The notes under the pieces are model-generated. The model saw only the letters and a list, made by a program, of their open reading frames with translations, had not been told where the DNA came from and ran no database searches. Below are positions 16,391 to 24,358 of a DNA stretch of 64,000 bases, piece by piece. Where the stretch lies: assembly GCF_000022545.1 (NCBI RefSeq), contig NC_012883.1, positions 1,480,276 to 1,544,275 of the forward strand, in the 5' to 3' direction. The number at the start of each line of letters is the position of its first letter. Position 1 is the first letter of the stretch. The DNA is from Thermococcus sibiricus MM 739 (GTDB lineage Archaea; Methanobacteriota_B; Thermococci; Thermococcales; Thermococcaceae). Position numbers and translations under genes: made by a program.

Positions 16391-17008
16391 ATGTTAGAAT
16401 TTTTTGATAAGTTGAAACCAGGAGAGATTGTGTTAGTAGAGTATTCATCCAGGGATGATCCAACACTATTCGTTGCTGAAATAGCAAGGTGGGCTGATGC
16501 CAAGAAATACCAATTACTAGTAACTGATTTATTTAATACCGTAGAGTTATACCTAAAACGAGCAAATTTCAGAGGCTCTCATTGTGAGCTGAAAAAAGCA
16601 AAATTTATCGAGATTGGATTTCGTAAAATACCTGAAGTAAATATGATTGGATTCTTAAGAGGAGACAGGGAATTACCTGCGTTAGTCAGTGAATACCGCC
16701 AGATTTTTGATAAGATGTTAAGTGAAAAGTTTACTGTTGTACTTCTCTTTGGAATAGAGAGATGGTTCATTAAAAGAAATGAAAAAATACCATTTGTCAA
16801 TGTGCTTACAAGCTTTTTGGGAGACACGCCCAGAATCGCATTTTACATTGTGAACAGGGATATTTTAAATATAGCTAGCCCAGGAGCCTTCGCATTACTA
16901 GAAGACTTGGCCACCACTATTATAGAATTCAAAAAAGGCGTAAGAAGAAAGATTGTAATCACTAAAGCCCTTAACAGGGAATTAGAAGACTATGAAATGG
17001 AATTGTAA
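16391..17008 (+). CDS. DUF257 family protein
   Basis: 205 residues of the Thermococcales DUF257 family: LKPGEIVLVEYSSRDDPTLF near the N-terminus, then alternating strands and helices as in RecA/KaiC-like folds but without a Walker A loop. It ends with IVITKALNRELEDYEMEL-like (RRKIVITKALNRELE). Function is unknown. The family often occurs in several copies per genome with variable neighbours. GGTGATATA directly precedes the ATG at 16391. The tandemly repeated promoter lies just upstream. Confidence 0.82.
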   Translation: MLEFFDKLKPGEIVLVEYSSRDDPTLFVAEIARWADAKKYQLLVTDLFNTVELYLKRANFRGSHCELKKAKFIEIGFRKIPEVNMIGFLRGDRELPALVSEYRQIFDKMLSEKFTVVLLFGIERWFIKRNEKIPFVNVLTSFLGDTPRIAFYIVNRDILNIASPGAFALLEDLATTIIEFKKGVRRKIVITKALNRELEDYEMEL

Positions 17009-17093
17009 AACCAACCCATTTCCTCATCTCTTCTGATCAATTTTAACCACCATTTCCTTGTAGTTTGAGCGTTCTATTAATTATTGGTGATGT

Positions 17094-17207
17094 ATGATGT
17101 TTGAGTTTGAGAGTTTGAGAAGGTTTTGGAAGAATGAGAGAAAGCCTGAAGCTCAGAGAGAGTACGCGAGATACGACGCAACAAACCTCCAGAGAAAAAT
17201 TATGTGA
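17094..17207 (+). CDS. Small 37-residue protein, unrecognised
   Basis: An open frame of 37 codons begins with ATGATG 2-5 bases after GGTGAT, the standard ribosome binding site in this window. The product starts MMFEFESLRRFWKNERK and is strongly charged. No family is recognised. It could be a real small protein or the leftover N-terminus of a longer gene; the following 220 bases show no continuing frame. Confidence 0.4.
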   Translation: MMFEFESLRRFWKNERKPEAQREYARYDATNLQRKIM

Positions 17208-17374
17208 AATACTGACACTAAAAGCCAGAAACGGCATTTTGCTCTTTTTCAATTTTTTCTTATTTCAAAAATCCCTCTACAAGGAAATATTTAAATACCT
17301 AAGAAGCATTACCAATATTAATTGGAAACTAATTTGTACAAATAAGGTGTAAAGCTTTCTAAGATGTGAACTGA

Positions 17375-17421
17375 TCAATTCTAATCGGAAAGCCTATATG
17401 AATTGACCAGGCATATATAAG
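17375..17421 (+). promoter_or_regulatory. Inverted repeat and TATA box before the HTH/coiled-coil operon
   Basis: TCAATTC (17375-17381) and GAATTGA (17400-17406) form an inverted repeat with an 18-base spacer. CATATATAAGA follows at 17412-17421. The TATA box is only about 15 bases from the annotated ATG at 17433, so either the start is further inside the gene or a different TATA (near 17286) is used. The repeat could be the binding site of the encoded HTH protein. Confidence 0.4.
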
Positions 17422-17432
17422 ATGGGATAAAG

Positions 17433-17879
17433 ATGCCAGAAGAGCAAGATGTCGAAAAACTTTCAGAGGAAGTTAAAATTTTAAGAAAGACCCTTAATGA
17501 GCTTATGACCAGTTTTGAGTTAGTCTCAAGGTTAGCAGAGAATTATCTGAAGCTAATGAACATATATGCCCAATACGGCGGTCTGGGAATAGACGTTGTT
17601 GTCCCCCAGATAAGACATGATCCTATAGCAAGAGAGATTGTGCGGATTCTCTTTGATCTAAAAAGTGCTAATATAAGTCAAATAACTCAAGAATTGAAAA
17701 AAAGAAGGGGTAAGGCTTCACGAAATACTGTTAGAGAAAAGATTCAGTACTTAAGCTCCCTTAATGTTGTTGAAGAAGTCGATGGGGAAAAGGGAAAAGG
17801 ATATGCACTAAAAAAAGAAGTGCTCAATAAGTGGTTTGATTTGATCGGAATCCCAATTAAGTTTGACCAAACAAAATAA
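17433..17879 (+). CDS. Coiled-coil plus winged-helix protein
   Basis: 148 residues. Residues ~5-45 form a heptad-rich helix (VEKLSEEVKILRKTLNELM). Residues ~75-135 read as a winged helix: DPIAREIVRILFDLKSANISQ, a recognition helix in KASRNTVREKIQYLSS and a wing DGEKGKGYALKKEV. It is probably a DNA-binding regulator. It is followed 18 bases later by another helical protein on the same strand, and no family name can be assigned with confidence. Confidence 0.65.
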   Translation: MPEEQDVEKLSEEVKILRKTLNELMTSFELVSRLAENYLKLMNIYAQYGGLGIDVVVPQIRHDPIAREIVRILFDLKSANISQITQELKKRRGKASRNTVREKIQYLSSLNVVEEVDGEKGKGYALKKEVLNKWFDLIGIPIKFDQTK

Positions 17880-17896
17880 TTATCGAGGTGATTGAA

Positions 17897-18484
17897 ATGG
17901 AATTTGATGAAAAATTTGGTGAAGAGATGAAGAAAAAAATTGAAAAAGCTATAGAAAGCGAAGCTGGAGCAAAAAAATTTATCGAAGAAACAATTAAAGA
18001 GCTCACAAAAGAACTCAGAGAAGCAAAGAGTGAAGAGGAGATAGAGCTCATCGAGAAAAAGATAGAAATGCTCGAAGACATGCTTTATGCTACCTCAAAG
18101 AAAAAAGAAAGCAAAGAGGACGTAGAAGAACTTGGAGAAGTCCTCAGTACAGTCTCAGAGCACTTACCAAAGATAATGGACTCAATTTTCGGCCCCATAA
18201 AAGAACTCCTAAACGATGTATACGATCCAGAAAAAGCCGAAAAGTTCGGAAAAAATGTAGCAAGCTTTTATAAAGAGCTCGTTGGAGCTGGAATGGACCC
18301 AGATAAAGCTTTTGAACTTACAAAGGAGTACATGGAAAGCATGAACATCATAAAGACCCTTGTGGGAGCTTTTATGAAAGATAAAATGGGCAAACTTGAA
18401 GGGTTTAAAGAGCTCCAAAACCTTGGAAAGAAAAAGAAAAGAGAGATAGAGATTGAGGAGGAAGAATTTGAGGAGGAGCTCTGA
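17897..18484 (+). CDS. Highly charged helical protein, unrecognised
   Basis: 195 residues, almost entirely helical and rich in Glu and Lys. There are long coiled-coil stretches at the N-terminus (EKIEKAIESEAG region, ELREAKSEEEIELIEKK) and an acidic tail of Glu repeats (EIEIEEEEFEEEL). The middle (GMDPDKAFELTKEYMESMNI) looks globular. It has no membrane segment or catalytic motif. GAGGTGAT precedes the ATG at 17897. It overlaps the next gene by 1 base (TGATG), so the three genes at 17433-18759 form one operon. Confidence 0.65.
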   Translation: MEFDEKFGEEMKKKIEKAIESEAGAKKFIEETIKELTKELREAKSEEEIELIEKKIEMLEDMLYATSKKKESKEDVEELGEVLSTVSEHLPKIMDSIFGPIKELLNDVYDPEKAEKFGKNVASFYKELVGAGMDPDKAFELTKEYMESMNIIKTLVGAFMKDKMGKLEGFKELQNLGKKKKREIEIEEEEFEEEL

Positions 18485-18759
18485 TGGTTCTTTCCCTCTT
18501 TCTATCTTTTCTGCGATTAATGTGGATTCTGCCCAAAATGTTATGGCAATTTGCAGGAATGAAAAGAGCTATCAAGAGAGGAAAAAGAAAGTTCAAAAAA
18601 GCACTAGTCAAAAATGGCTTTCCCAAAGAACTTGCAGAAGAACTTGCAAATGATTATGCTATTCTGGATGAAATGCTGAGTTTTGAAGGAATTCTAAAAT
18701 TGGTTAAGACTTCTTGGCGTACTGAGCGTAATATACCAGCTTTTCTAAAAGTTCGTTAA
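18484..18759 (+). CDS. Small protein with N-terminal membrane helix
   Basis: 91 residues. A hydrophobic helix at about residues 2-25 (VLSLFLSFLRLMWILPKMLW) is followed by a very basic segment (KRAIKRGKRKFKKALVKNG) and a helical end. The ATG overlaps the preceding stop as TGATG. The last 56 bases run antisense into the GTPase gene on the other strand. Function unknown; a small membrane-anchored partner of the preceding helical protein is plausible. Confidence 0.55.
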   Translation: MVLSLFLSFLRLMWILPKMLWQFAGMKRAIKRGKRKFKKALVKNGFPKELAEELANDYAILDEMLSFEGILKLVKTSWRTERNIPAFLKVR

Positions 18760-19270
18760 ATCCTTCATAGGTAACCAGTGACAGCATTATCGGTTCCTGT
18801 TCAAGCCTCTTCTTGATGATCTCCCTAAGTTCTTCAACTTTTTCTTTCGGTATGAGATCTATCTTGTTGACAACTACTATTATCGGTTTTTCGTATCTGA
18901 ATTTAAGGATATGATGAAGTTTTTCCATTCCTCTGTGAAGGCCATACTGGGCATCTATCATATTGATAATCACATCTGCTGAAGCAATTTCATTCAAAAG
19001 CTCTTTGAACTTCTCCTCACTCAAAACCTTTCCTCTAAGTTCATATTGGGGATCATAGAGGCCTGCAGTGTCAATTAAAACTAACTCATCTGCTCCTCCA
19101 AAGGGATTCTTCATTGTTTTAGGTATCTTCACAGTTCCAAAGGCCCTTTTTATAATTCCTTTTGTGGTACCTGGAATGGGTTGGGTTTCGGATACTTTCT
19201 TTCCCAAGAGAGCATTCATTAAGGTAGACTTCCCAACATTCTCAGCACCTATAATCGCAACCTTTATCAT
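18704..19270 (-). CDS. Small Era/Der-like GTPase
   Basis: 188 residues forming a single GTPase domain. G1 is GAENVGKST at residues 7-15, G2 is the conserved Thr region of PGTTKG, G3 is DTAG and G4 is NKID near residue 143. It lacks the KH domain of Era and the second domain of Der. Archaeal single-domain members of this TrmE-Era group are likely ribosome or RNA linked, but the partner is unknown. It reads leftward from a promoter shared with the OB-fold gene and overlaps the preceding small membrane gene tail to tail. Confidence 0.87.
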   Translation of the reverse strand: MIKVAIIGAENVGKSTLMNALLGKKVSETQPIPGTTKGIIKRAFGTVKIPKTMKNPFGGADELVLIDTAGLYDPQYELRGKVLSEEKFKELLNEIASADVIINMIDAQYGLHRGMEKLHHILKFRYEKPIIVVVNKIDLIPKEKVEELREIIKKRLEQEPIMLSLVTYEGFNELLEKLVYYAQYAKKS

Positions 19271-19322
19271 ATCTCACCACCAAATTATCTTCACAATTAT
19301 TATATTAAAGGGTGATGGGGAG

Positions 19323-19637
19323 ATGCCTAAACGGGTCAAGTTCGGTCACAACTATTATTATAACCTTAGCATTGATGAATTAAAAAGAGGAGAATTTCGA
19401 GGGAGGAATGTTATGATAGAAGGTATTGTAGAAGACAAAGTTACTGTAGAGTTCCTCCCCATGGAACTACCAAGTTACAGAACGACTTTTCATATAAATG
19501 GACTTAAGATCGAATTTTCTGGAATCCCCCATATCGGCCAAGGTGACATTGTCAAAGTATATGGAAGATTCATTGGGGATGGGATCATCGCAAAGGCCAT
19601 TGAGACAAATAGATCCTTATACGTAACGGAGGAATAA
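19323..19637 (+). CDS. Small OB-fold-like protein
   Basis: 104 residues from the ATG at 19323. Residues ~30-95 show a five-strand pattern (VMIEGIVEDKVTVEFL, FHINGLKIEFSG, GDIVKVYGRFIGDGIIAKAIE) typical of an OB fold that binds nucleic acid or another protein. It precedes the HD-domain gene by 2 bases, so the two form an operon. No family name is certain. Confidence 0.65.
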   Translation: MPKRVKFGHNYYYNLSIDELKRGEFRGRNVMIEGIVEDKVTVEFLPMELPSYRTTFHINGLKIEFSGIPHIGQGDIVKVYGRFIGDGIIAKAIETNRSLYVTEE

Positions 19638-19639
19638 GA

Positions 19640-20179
19640 ATGTTAAAAATCTTTCTAGAGGGAGGAAAACTTAAAAAACTCCCTCGAATGGGTTGGTTGC
19701 TTAGAGGGATTCCTAAACCAGAAAGTGTCGCCGACCATGCTTTTTGTGTGACATTGATAACCTTATTCTTAGCAGATGAGCTTAGAAAGAAAGGAATAAA
19801 CATTAATGTGGAAAGAGCCCTTAAGATAGCAATTCTTCACGATCTCGCAGAAGCAAGGATAACCGATCTCCCCCTCGATGCCCAAATATACATTGATAAG
19901 AAAAAAGCAGAGAAGAAGTCAATGATAGATATCTTGGGAGCTGAGAAGGTAGAATATTTTGAGCTTTTTCAAGATTACGAAGAAGAAAGAAGTATTGAAG
20001 GGAAGTTGGTGAAGTTTGCAGACAAACTGGAGATGGTTCTCCAAGCTTGGGAATACGAAAAGGCCGGATTTAAAGGATTAGAAGAATTTTGGAACGCCGT
20101 AGACTACCTTAAACAAAGCGAGTTTTATGAATATTTTAAAACGCTGATTGAAGAAATCGAAGAACTGAAAACTTATTAA
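19640..20179 (+). CDS. HD-domain hydrolase, YfbR-like (5'-nucleotidase type)
   Basis: 179 residues of the HD superfamily. The metal ligands are seen in VADHAFCVTL (first His, near residue 36), ILHDLAEARITD (HD pair near residue 72) and FADKLEMVLQ (last Asp). This is the layout of YfbR-type deoxynucleoside 5'-monophosphatases and their archaeal relatives. It probably removes phosphate from nucleotides, a clean-up role. Directly follows the OB-fold gene; the next gene starts 31 bases later. Confidence 0.85.
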   Translation: MLKIFLEGGKLKKLPRMGWLLRGIPKPESVADHAFCVTLITLFLADELRKKGININVERALKIAILHDLAEARITDLPLDAQIYIDKKKAEKKSMIDILGAEKVEYFELFQDYEEERSIEGKLVKFADKLEMVLQAWEYEKAGFKGLEEFWNAVDYLKQSEFYEYFKTLIEEIEELKTY

Positions 20180-20210
20180 CAAAAAAGCCTATTTCTTTTT
20201 GGTGGTTAAT

Positions 20211-21083
20211 GTGGCTCTCGAAAAGTTAGGTAAGAACTTATATTTATATCCTGGAAGTCCATCTACCATGATAAAAACCGGAGAAAAAACCGTAATAATT
20301 GATCCTGGAAACGGAAGTAAGAGACCTAAAGAACTTAGAAGGGAGCTTAGAAAGATTGGGGTAGAAATTAACTATATTATTGCCACTCACGCCCACGCAG
20401 ATCATGTGGCCATTGTTCCCAAACTAGATAAACCCCTCTTCATCCATCGATACGAATTCTCAATAGCCGAAACCCCACTTAATAGAGAACTACTAACTTT
20501 TGGATCAAAGGCTCCTAAGGGGTTTTTAGTATACCAGTTCCCTAGTGAAGTTAGAGTCCATGCTATTTTTGACTGGAGTGATGAGCTTTTTGGACTTAGG
20601 GCCCTTGAATTACCTGGTCACTCTCCGGGAATGACTGGTTTTCTAGATGAAGAAAATGCTGTGCTCTATGCTGGAGACAGCTTCTTTGGTGAAAGAGTTA
20701 TAGAGGGTGTGGGCCTTCCATATTTAATAGAGCCAAACCTCTTCAAAGAATCTATAAAAAGATTGGTGAATTATGCAGAAGAAGGTGTCCTTCTCATACC
20801 TTCCCATGGCAAGAGCGTGAAGGGAGAGGAAGCCCTTAATTTGCTGGAATTCAATCTCAAACGTGTTGAAGCTGGAGAATCAAAGATACTTGAACTTCTA
20901 AAAACACCAAGAAGTGTTAGCGAACTCAGTTACTTCTTAGCAAAAAGTTTTGATGCCAAAATAACTCCTCAGGCACTAGCTCTAAACCAAGTTCCTATAA
21001 GGGCAATAATAGCCGACTTGTACAATAAGGATCTCATAGAACCTGTGATAGAGGAAGACCTCAAATGGAAAGCTAAACCTTAG
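20211..21083 (+). CDS. Metallo-beta-lactamase fold hydrolase
   Basis: 290 residues from the GTG at 20211, which has GGTGG 5 bases before it. The metal-binding motif THAHADH sits near residue 62, with later ligands in LPGHSPG and YAGDSFFG and a final HGKS. A C-terminal winged-helix-like segment (SELSYFLAKSF..., PIRAIIADLYNKDLIEPV) is like that of LACTB2-type hydrolases. The substrate is unknown. The 3' end overlaps the Cas4-like gene by 11 bases, tail to tail. Confidence 0.85.
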   Translation: MALEKLGKNLYLYPGSPSTMIKTGEKTVIIDPGNGSKRPKELRRELRKIGVEINYIIATHAHADHVAIVPKLDKPLFIHRYEFSIAETPLNRELLTFGSKAPKGFLVYQFPSEVRVHAIFDWSDELFGLRALELPGHSPGMTGFLDEENAVLYAGDSFFGERVIEGVGLPYLIEPNLFKESIKRLVNYAEEGVLLIPSHGKSVKGEEALNLLEFNLKRVEAGESKILELLKTPRSVSELSYFLAKSFDAKITPQALALNQVPIRAIIADLYNKDLIEPVIEEDLKWKAKP

Positions 21084-21693
21084 ACCCATTTCCAGAACAT
21101 ATGTAATAATAGGGACAAAACCTACAGGTGTAGTCATTCCATCCTTTCGGAGGTATTCCCCTTTCATAGTGTTTCTTTATTACATAGAATTGCTTAACAG
21201 TCTCTCTAAAAAGCTTCTCATCATATGGAATCTCAAAGGCCTTGAAGTTTTTCCCTTTTACTACGGGAAATTTAGAGAAGTCTATGCCATCCAAAACTTT
21301 CTTTGGCCTCTCCTGAAGTTTGACATAATACAAATAACCATATTCACTTTCCGCCCAACGCAGGTAAATGTTTAACTGGGCCAGATGATAATCATATGGA
21401 ATCCTAGGAAGAGACGTCTTCCCTTTAATTTCAATTGGATAGTTTTTATAGGCATCTATCCTACCGTGTATTTCAAAGCCAAGACGGGAAGATTTGAGAA
21501 TAATATGTTTCTCAAGCTCAAAGCCAAATCTGCGTTTGAGAATATCACCAAGAACATTATGGGTGTTAATTCCCTGTTCAAGTCTAACTCTAACAAAATC
21601 GGGCCATTTCTCTTTATAACCCTTAAGACGGAAGTATATCCTTCTAGGGCATGTCATCGCTTCACTTGCATAAAACTCCAGCATTTCATCCAT
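21073..21693 (-). CDS. Cas4-like PD-(D/E)XK nuclease with Fe-S cysteines
   Basis: 206 residues. Motifs of the RecB/Cas4 nuclease fold are visible: a first helix with CPRRIYF (Cys15), GRIDAY (motif II Asp), PIEIKGK (motif III Glu-x-Lys) and QLNIYLRWAE. The C-terminal cysteines in YTCRFCPYYYICSG, with Cys15, give the four ligands of an iron-sulfur cluster. No cas1 or CRISPR array is present in the window, so it is a solo Cas4-like exonuclease, perhaps for DNA repair. GGGGGAG precedes the start. A box C/D RNA lies directly upstream. Confidence 0.82.
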   Translation of the reverse strand: MDEMLEFYASEAMTCPRRIYFRLKGYKEKWPDFVRVRLEQGINTHNVLGDILKRRFGFELEKHIILKSSRLGFEIHGRIDAYKNYPIEIKGKTSLPRIPYDYHLAQLNIYLRWAESEYGYLYYVKLQERPKKVLDGIDFSKFPVVKGKNFKAFEIPYDEKLFRETVKQFYVIKKHYERGIPPKGWNDYTCRFCPYYYICSGNGSKV

Positions 21694-21730
21694 TCAAGCT
21701 CCCCCTAAATTTTAAAGGGCCTTGTTTAAC

Positions 21731-21786
21731 GCGTCAGCTAATACCGACGTCATCATCAACTCAGACTGGGCAAGGCCCATCATCCG
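21731..21786 (-). ncRNA. Box C/D guide RNA candidate 1
   Basis: Read on the minus strand, the order is C box ATGATGG (21783-21777), a 12-base guide, D' box CTGA (21764-21761), a 4-base spacer, C' box ATGATGA (21756-21750), a 12-base guide CGTCGGTATTAG and D box CTGA (21737-21734). This matches the compact archaeal sRNA that guides 2'-O-methylation with L7Ae, Nop5 and fibrillarin. The C box has one change from RUGAUGA. Targets would pair with the guides, but no rRNA is available here to test this. It lies between the Cas4-like gene and the 114-residue gene. Confidence 0.75.
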
Positions 21787-21836
21787 CTAATCAAAATAGC
21801 ACTTTAAGGTTTAAAATGTTTTAGGAAAAAGAAAAA

Positions 21837-22181
21837 TCAACTTCTTGTCTTCAAAAGAGAGTCTTTCTTTATCGAGTAGCTCAACCCATAAGCAGGCCAT
21901 AAGCCTGGCGGCATTGAATAGTGGTGAAGGTTTCTAAGAATCTTTTCTGCATCTTCCTTACTGCTTGCAACAACTTTAAGTCTACCCCTACTTAGTTCAA
22001 CTGTACCGTTGGGGAGCTTAAGAATAACCCTATCTCCAATTACATCCGGTTTAGCCCTCATTAAAAGAGCCCTTAAATCCCTATAGGCATCATCCGTTAT
22101 TTTTTGTTCAACGACGCTTTCTCTCTTCTTTGATTTCAAAATTTTGCTCAACCAAAAACTACTCGACGATTCGTCATCCAT
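21837..22181 (-). CDS. Hypothetical protein, 114 residues
   Basis: A charged protein. The N-terminal third is polar and probably flexible; residues ~35-95 show a compact alpha/beta pattern (DDAYRDLRALLMRAKPD, VILKLPNGTVELSRG, RLKVVASSKEDAEKILRNL) that resembles a small nucleic-acid-binding domain. The C-terminus has a Pro/Trp/Tyr-rich end (MPPGLWPAYGLSYS). No family is recognised. Its upstream region has a perfect inverted repeat. Confidence 0.6.
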   Translation of the reverse strand: MDDESSSSFWLSKILKSKKRESVVEQKITDDAYRDLRALLMRAKPDVIGDRVILKLPNGTVELSRGRLKVVASSKEDAEKILRNLHHYSMPPGLWPAYGLSYSIKKDSLLKTRS

Positions 22182-22205
22182 TGTTAAACTCTACCTCCAG
22201 TGAGG

Positions 22206-22225
22206 TTCTCAGATAATTATGAGAA
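22206..22225. promoter_or_regulatory. Inverted repeat TTCTCA-N8-TGAGAA
   Basis: A perfect 6-bp inverted repeat with an 8-base AT-rich centre lies 24 bases before the leftward start at 22181 and about 130 bases before taw2. It could be an operator for the 114-residue gene. The regulator is not known. Confidence 0.35.
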
Positions 22226-22355
22226 ATACTTGTTTTTAAGCTTTTTCTATCGATTTTCGCCGAAATGACAGAGTTATGTCTGAATTCAGAAGGTTAAGCA
22301 ATGCCACTAATTAAGACAAAGAAAACAATATAAACCTTTCAGCAAATTTCCTTCG

Positions 22356-23198
22356 ATGATAAGGAGAACTCAGTTAATAAAACCACGCATAAGAGAGATA
22401 CTAAGCAATATTCTTCCCCCCGAGTTAGTTGACCTTCTCCCCAAACACTGGGTCCAATTAGGGGATGTTCTAATACTTCCTCTCAGGGAAGAACTTTTGC
22501 CGTATAAGGAGGAAATTGCAAAGGTTTATGCAGAGATTTTAGGCGTGAAAACTGTCTTAAGAAAGGGAAAAATCGGGGGTGAATTCAGAGAGACCAACTA
22601 CGAGATAATTTATGGGAATGATCCAATAACGATCCACAAAGAGAACGGCATCCTCTACAAATTTGATGCCTCCAAAGTGATGTTCTCTCCAGCAAACGTC
22701 AAGGAAAGGGTCAGAATGGCGAGGGTTGCAAAACCAAATGAGCTTGTAGTTGATATGTTTGCCGGAATAGGACATTTAAGCATACCCATAGCAAAACATT
22801 GTGGAGCAAGGGTTATAGCTATCGAAAAGAGCCCCTACACATTTAAATTTCTTGTAGAAAACATTGAACTTAACAAGGTGCAGGAGAGGATGACAGCATA
22901 TAACATTGACAACCGCGAGTTTAAGGGAGAGAACATGGCAAATAGAATTCTAATGGGCTATGTAGTGAAGACTCATGAATTCATTCCCAAAGCCCTTGAG
23001 ATAGCCAAGGATGAAGCAATAATTCACTACCACAACACAGTCCCCGAGAAACTGATGCCAGAAGAACCTTTCAAGACTTTTCAAGAAACTGCGAGAGAAT
23101 ATAACTACGAGGCAGAGCTGTTGGAGAGCAGAATAATCAAACGTTACGCTCCGGGAGTATGGCACATTGTTCTAGATGTAAGAGTCTTCAAAAAGTAG
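22356..23198 (+). CDS. taw2: Wyosine biosynthesis enzyme Taw2
   Basis: 280 residues of the Trm5/TYW2 family, length and layout as in the Pyrococcus Taw2 enzyme. The SAM-binding Rossmann part has DMFAGIGHLSIPIAKHCGA near residues 132-150 and FDASKVMFSPANVKERVRMA before it. It transfers the 3-amino-3-carboxypropyl group from SAM to 4-demethylwyosine at position 37 of tRNA-Phe. The end overlaps the small minus-strand gene at 23188-23349 by 11 bases. Confidence 0.88.
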   Translation: MIRRTQLIKPRIREILSNILPPELVDLLPKHWVQLGDVLILPLREELLPYKEEIAKVYAEILGVKTVLRKGKIGGEFRETNYEIIYGNDPITIHKENGILYKFDASKVMFSPANVKERVRMARVAKPNELVVDMFAGIGHLSIPIAKHCGARVIAIEKSPYTFKFLVENIELNKVQERMTAYNIDNREFKGENMANRILMGYVVKTHEFIPKALEIAKDEAIIHYHNTVPEKLMPEEPFKTFQETAREYNYEAELLESRIIKRYAPGVWHIVLDVRVFKK

Positions 23199-23349
23199 AG
23201 CTTTCATAGGTCGCCCAAACAGTATAACATCCTTTTTCATCTTCTTCAATTTGTATGGTTTTTAATGAGCTACCATATTCACTGATAAGTTTCTCAACTA
23301 CTCCTGGTATCTCCTCAAGAAAAGCTTTTCTTTTCACTGTTATCTTCAT
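23188..23349 (-). CDS. Small conserved-looking protein, 53 residues
   Basis: A gene too short for routine calling. GGTGATCAG precedes an ATG at 23349; the product starts MKITVKRKAFLEEIPGVV and continues with alternating strands and helices to a TGA at 23188. Its 3' end overlaps taw2 tail to tail. The even charge pattern and good ribosome binding site argue for a real gene. No family recognised. Confidence 0.65.
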   Translation of the reverse strand: MKITVKRKAFLEEIPGVVEKLISEYGSSLKTIQIEEDEKGCYTVWATYESSTF

Positions 23350-23416
23350 CTGATCACCAAGAGTTCAACAACGTCAAGTTTTTTAATGATTTCTCAAAGC
23401 ATTTCTAGGTGAGAAA

Positions 23417-24349
23417 ATGAAATACAACTGGGAAGAATTTGCGAGAAAAATGGGTGTGGAGCCAAAAATCCTAGAAAATAAAGAGGCTAGATTGTTAAAG
23501 AAGTTTATTGATGATCTAATGCCTCCGACTCACTGCCAAGGATGCCAAGGCCTAGATTTAAGCATAGAGAATCCCGTACACCATCCTTCTTATGAGCTCA
23601 CACCATCATGTAACCACGACTGTATATTCTGCTACTCAAAAGTTGCTTTAAAACTCAAAAAGGCCCCACAGCCGGGCTACTACGGATGGGAAAACCCTTA
23701 TGCGATTACCGTCTCTCAATACGGCGAGCCCCTCATAAGTCCAAAAATAGTGGAGGCCAATAAAATGCTCCGCGAGAGATTTCCGGATGCGAGGCTAGAC
23801 TTACAAACAAACGGCTCCCTTTTAACGAAAGAGTTATGGCAGAAGCTTGATTTTGATCTCGTGATGATAAGTCTCGACGCAGCGAGCAGAGAGAAGCACA
23901 AGATGATAACCAACGCCAACACTTTTGATAATGTTGTAAATGCCCTCAAAATAGTTGGGATAGACAAATCGGTGCGCTCTGTAGTGAGAACTATCTTCAT
24001 GCCCGGCATAAATGACGATGACATACCAAAGATAGCAGAGTTAGCCGCTTCTCTTGAGGTGGATGAGATGATGCTTCAACCATTAACAATTCATAAGCTT
24101 AATGAAGAACGACTGAAGAAAGCAGGTTTGGATTTTGAGAGGGCTGAGAGCATAAGAGAATACCTAAAAGCGGCGATGGAAGCTAAAAAGTACATAGACG
24201 TTAGGATAAGCGGCTGCCAGCTAGCAATATATAGAAACTTAGACGCATTAACACTTTTCAGTGCAAAGCGCATAGGGAGAGACGTGGCACCAATAGTGAA
24301 GAGAAAGAAAATTGAGCTCGAAGAGAATTCACCACAAGATCAAAAATAG
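23417..24349 (+). CDS. Radical SAM protein, archaeal
   Basis: 310 residues. The radical SAM cysteines are in PSCNHDCIFCYSK near residues 62-74. Further SAM-radical features are VSQYGEPLISPK and LDLQTNGSLL, and LVMISLDAASREKH. An early CQGCQGLDL segment adds two cysteines, possibly for another cluster. It is followed 9 bases later by the PP-loop thiolase, and the pair is likely co-transcribed. The substrate is unknown. Confidence 0.83.
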   Translation: MKYNWEEFARKMGVEPKILENKEARLLKKFIDDLMPPTHCQGCQGLDLSIENPVHHPSYELTPSCNHDCIFCYSKVALKLKKAPQPGYYGWENPYAITVSQYGEPLISPKIVEANKMLRERFPDARLDLQTNGSLLTKELWQKLDFDLVMISLDAASREKHKMITNANTFDNVVNALKIVGIDKSVRSVVRTIFMPGINDDDIPKIAELAASLEVDEMMLQPLTIHKLNEERLKKAGLDFERAESIREYLKAAMEAKKYIDVRISGCQLAIYRNLDALTLFSAKRIGRDVAPIVKRKKIELEENSPQDQK

Positions 24350-24358
24350 TGAGTGAAG

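Noticed and set aside
22251-22300. Possible C/D RNA around ATGACAG and CTGA upstream of taw2
   Set aside because: No box C with fewer than two mismatches and no second D box at the right distance.
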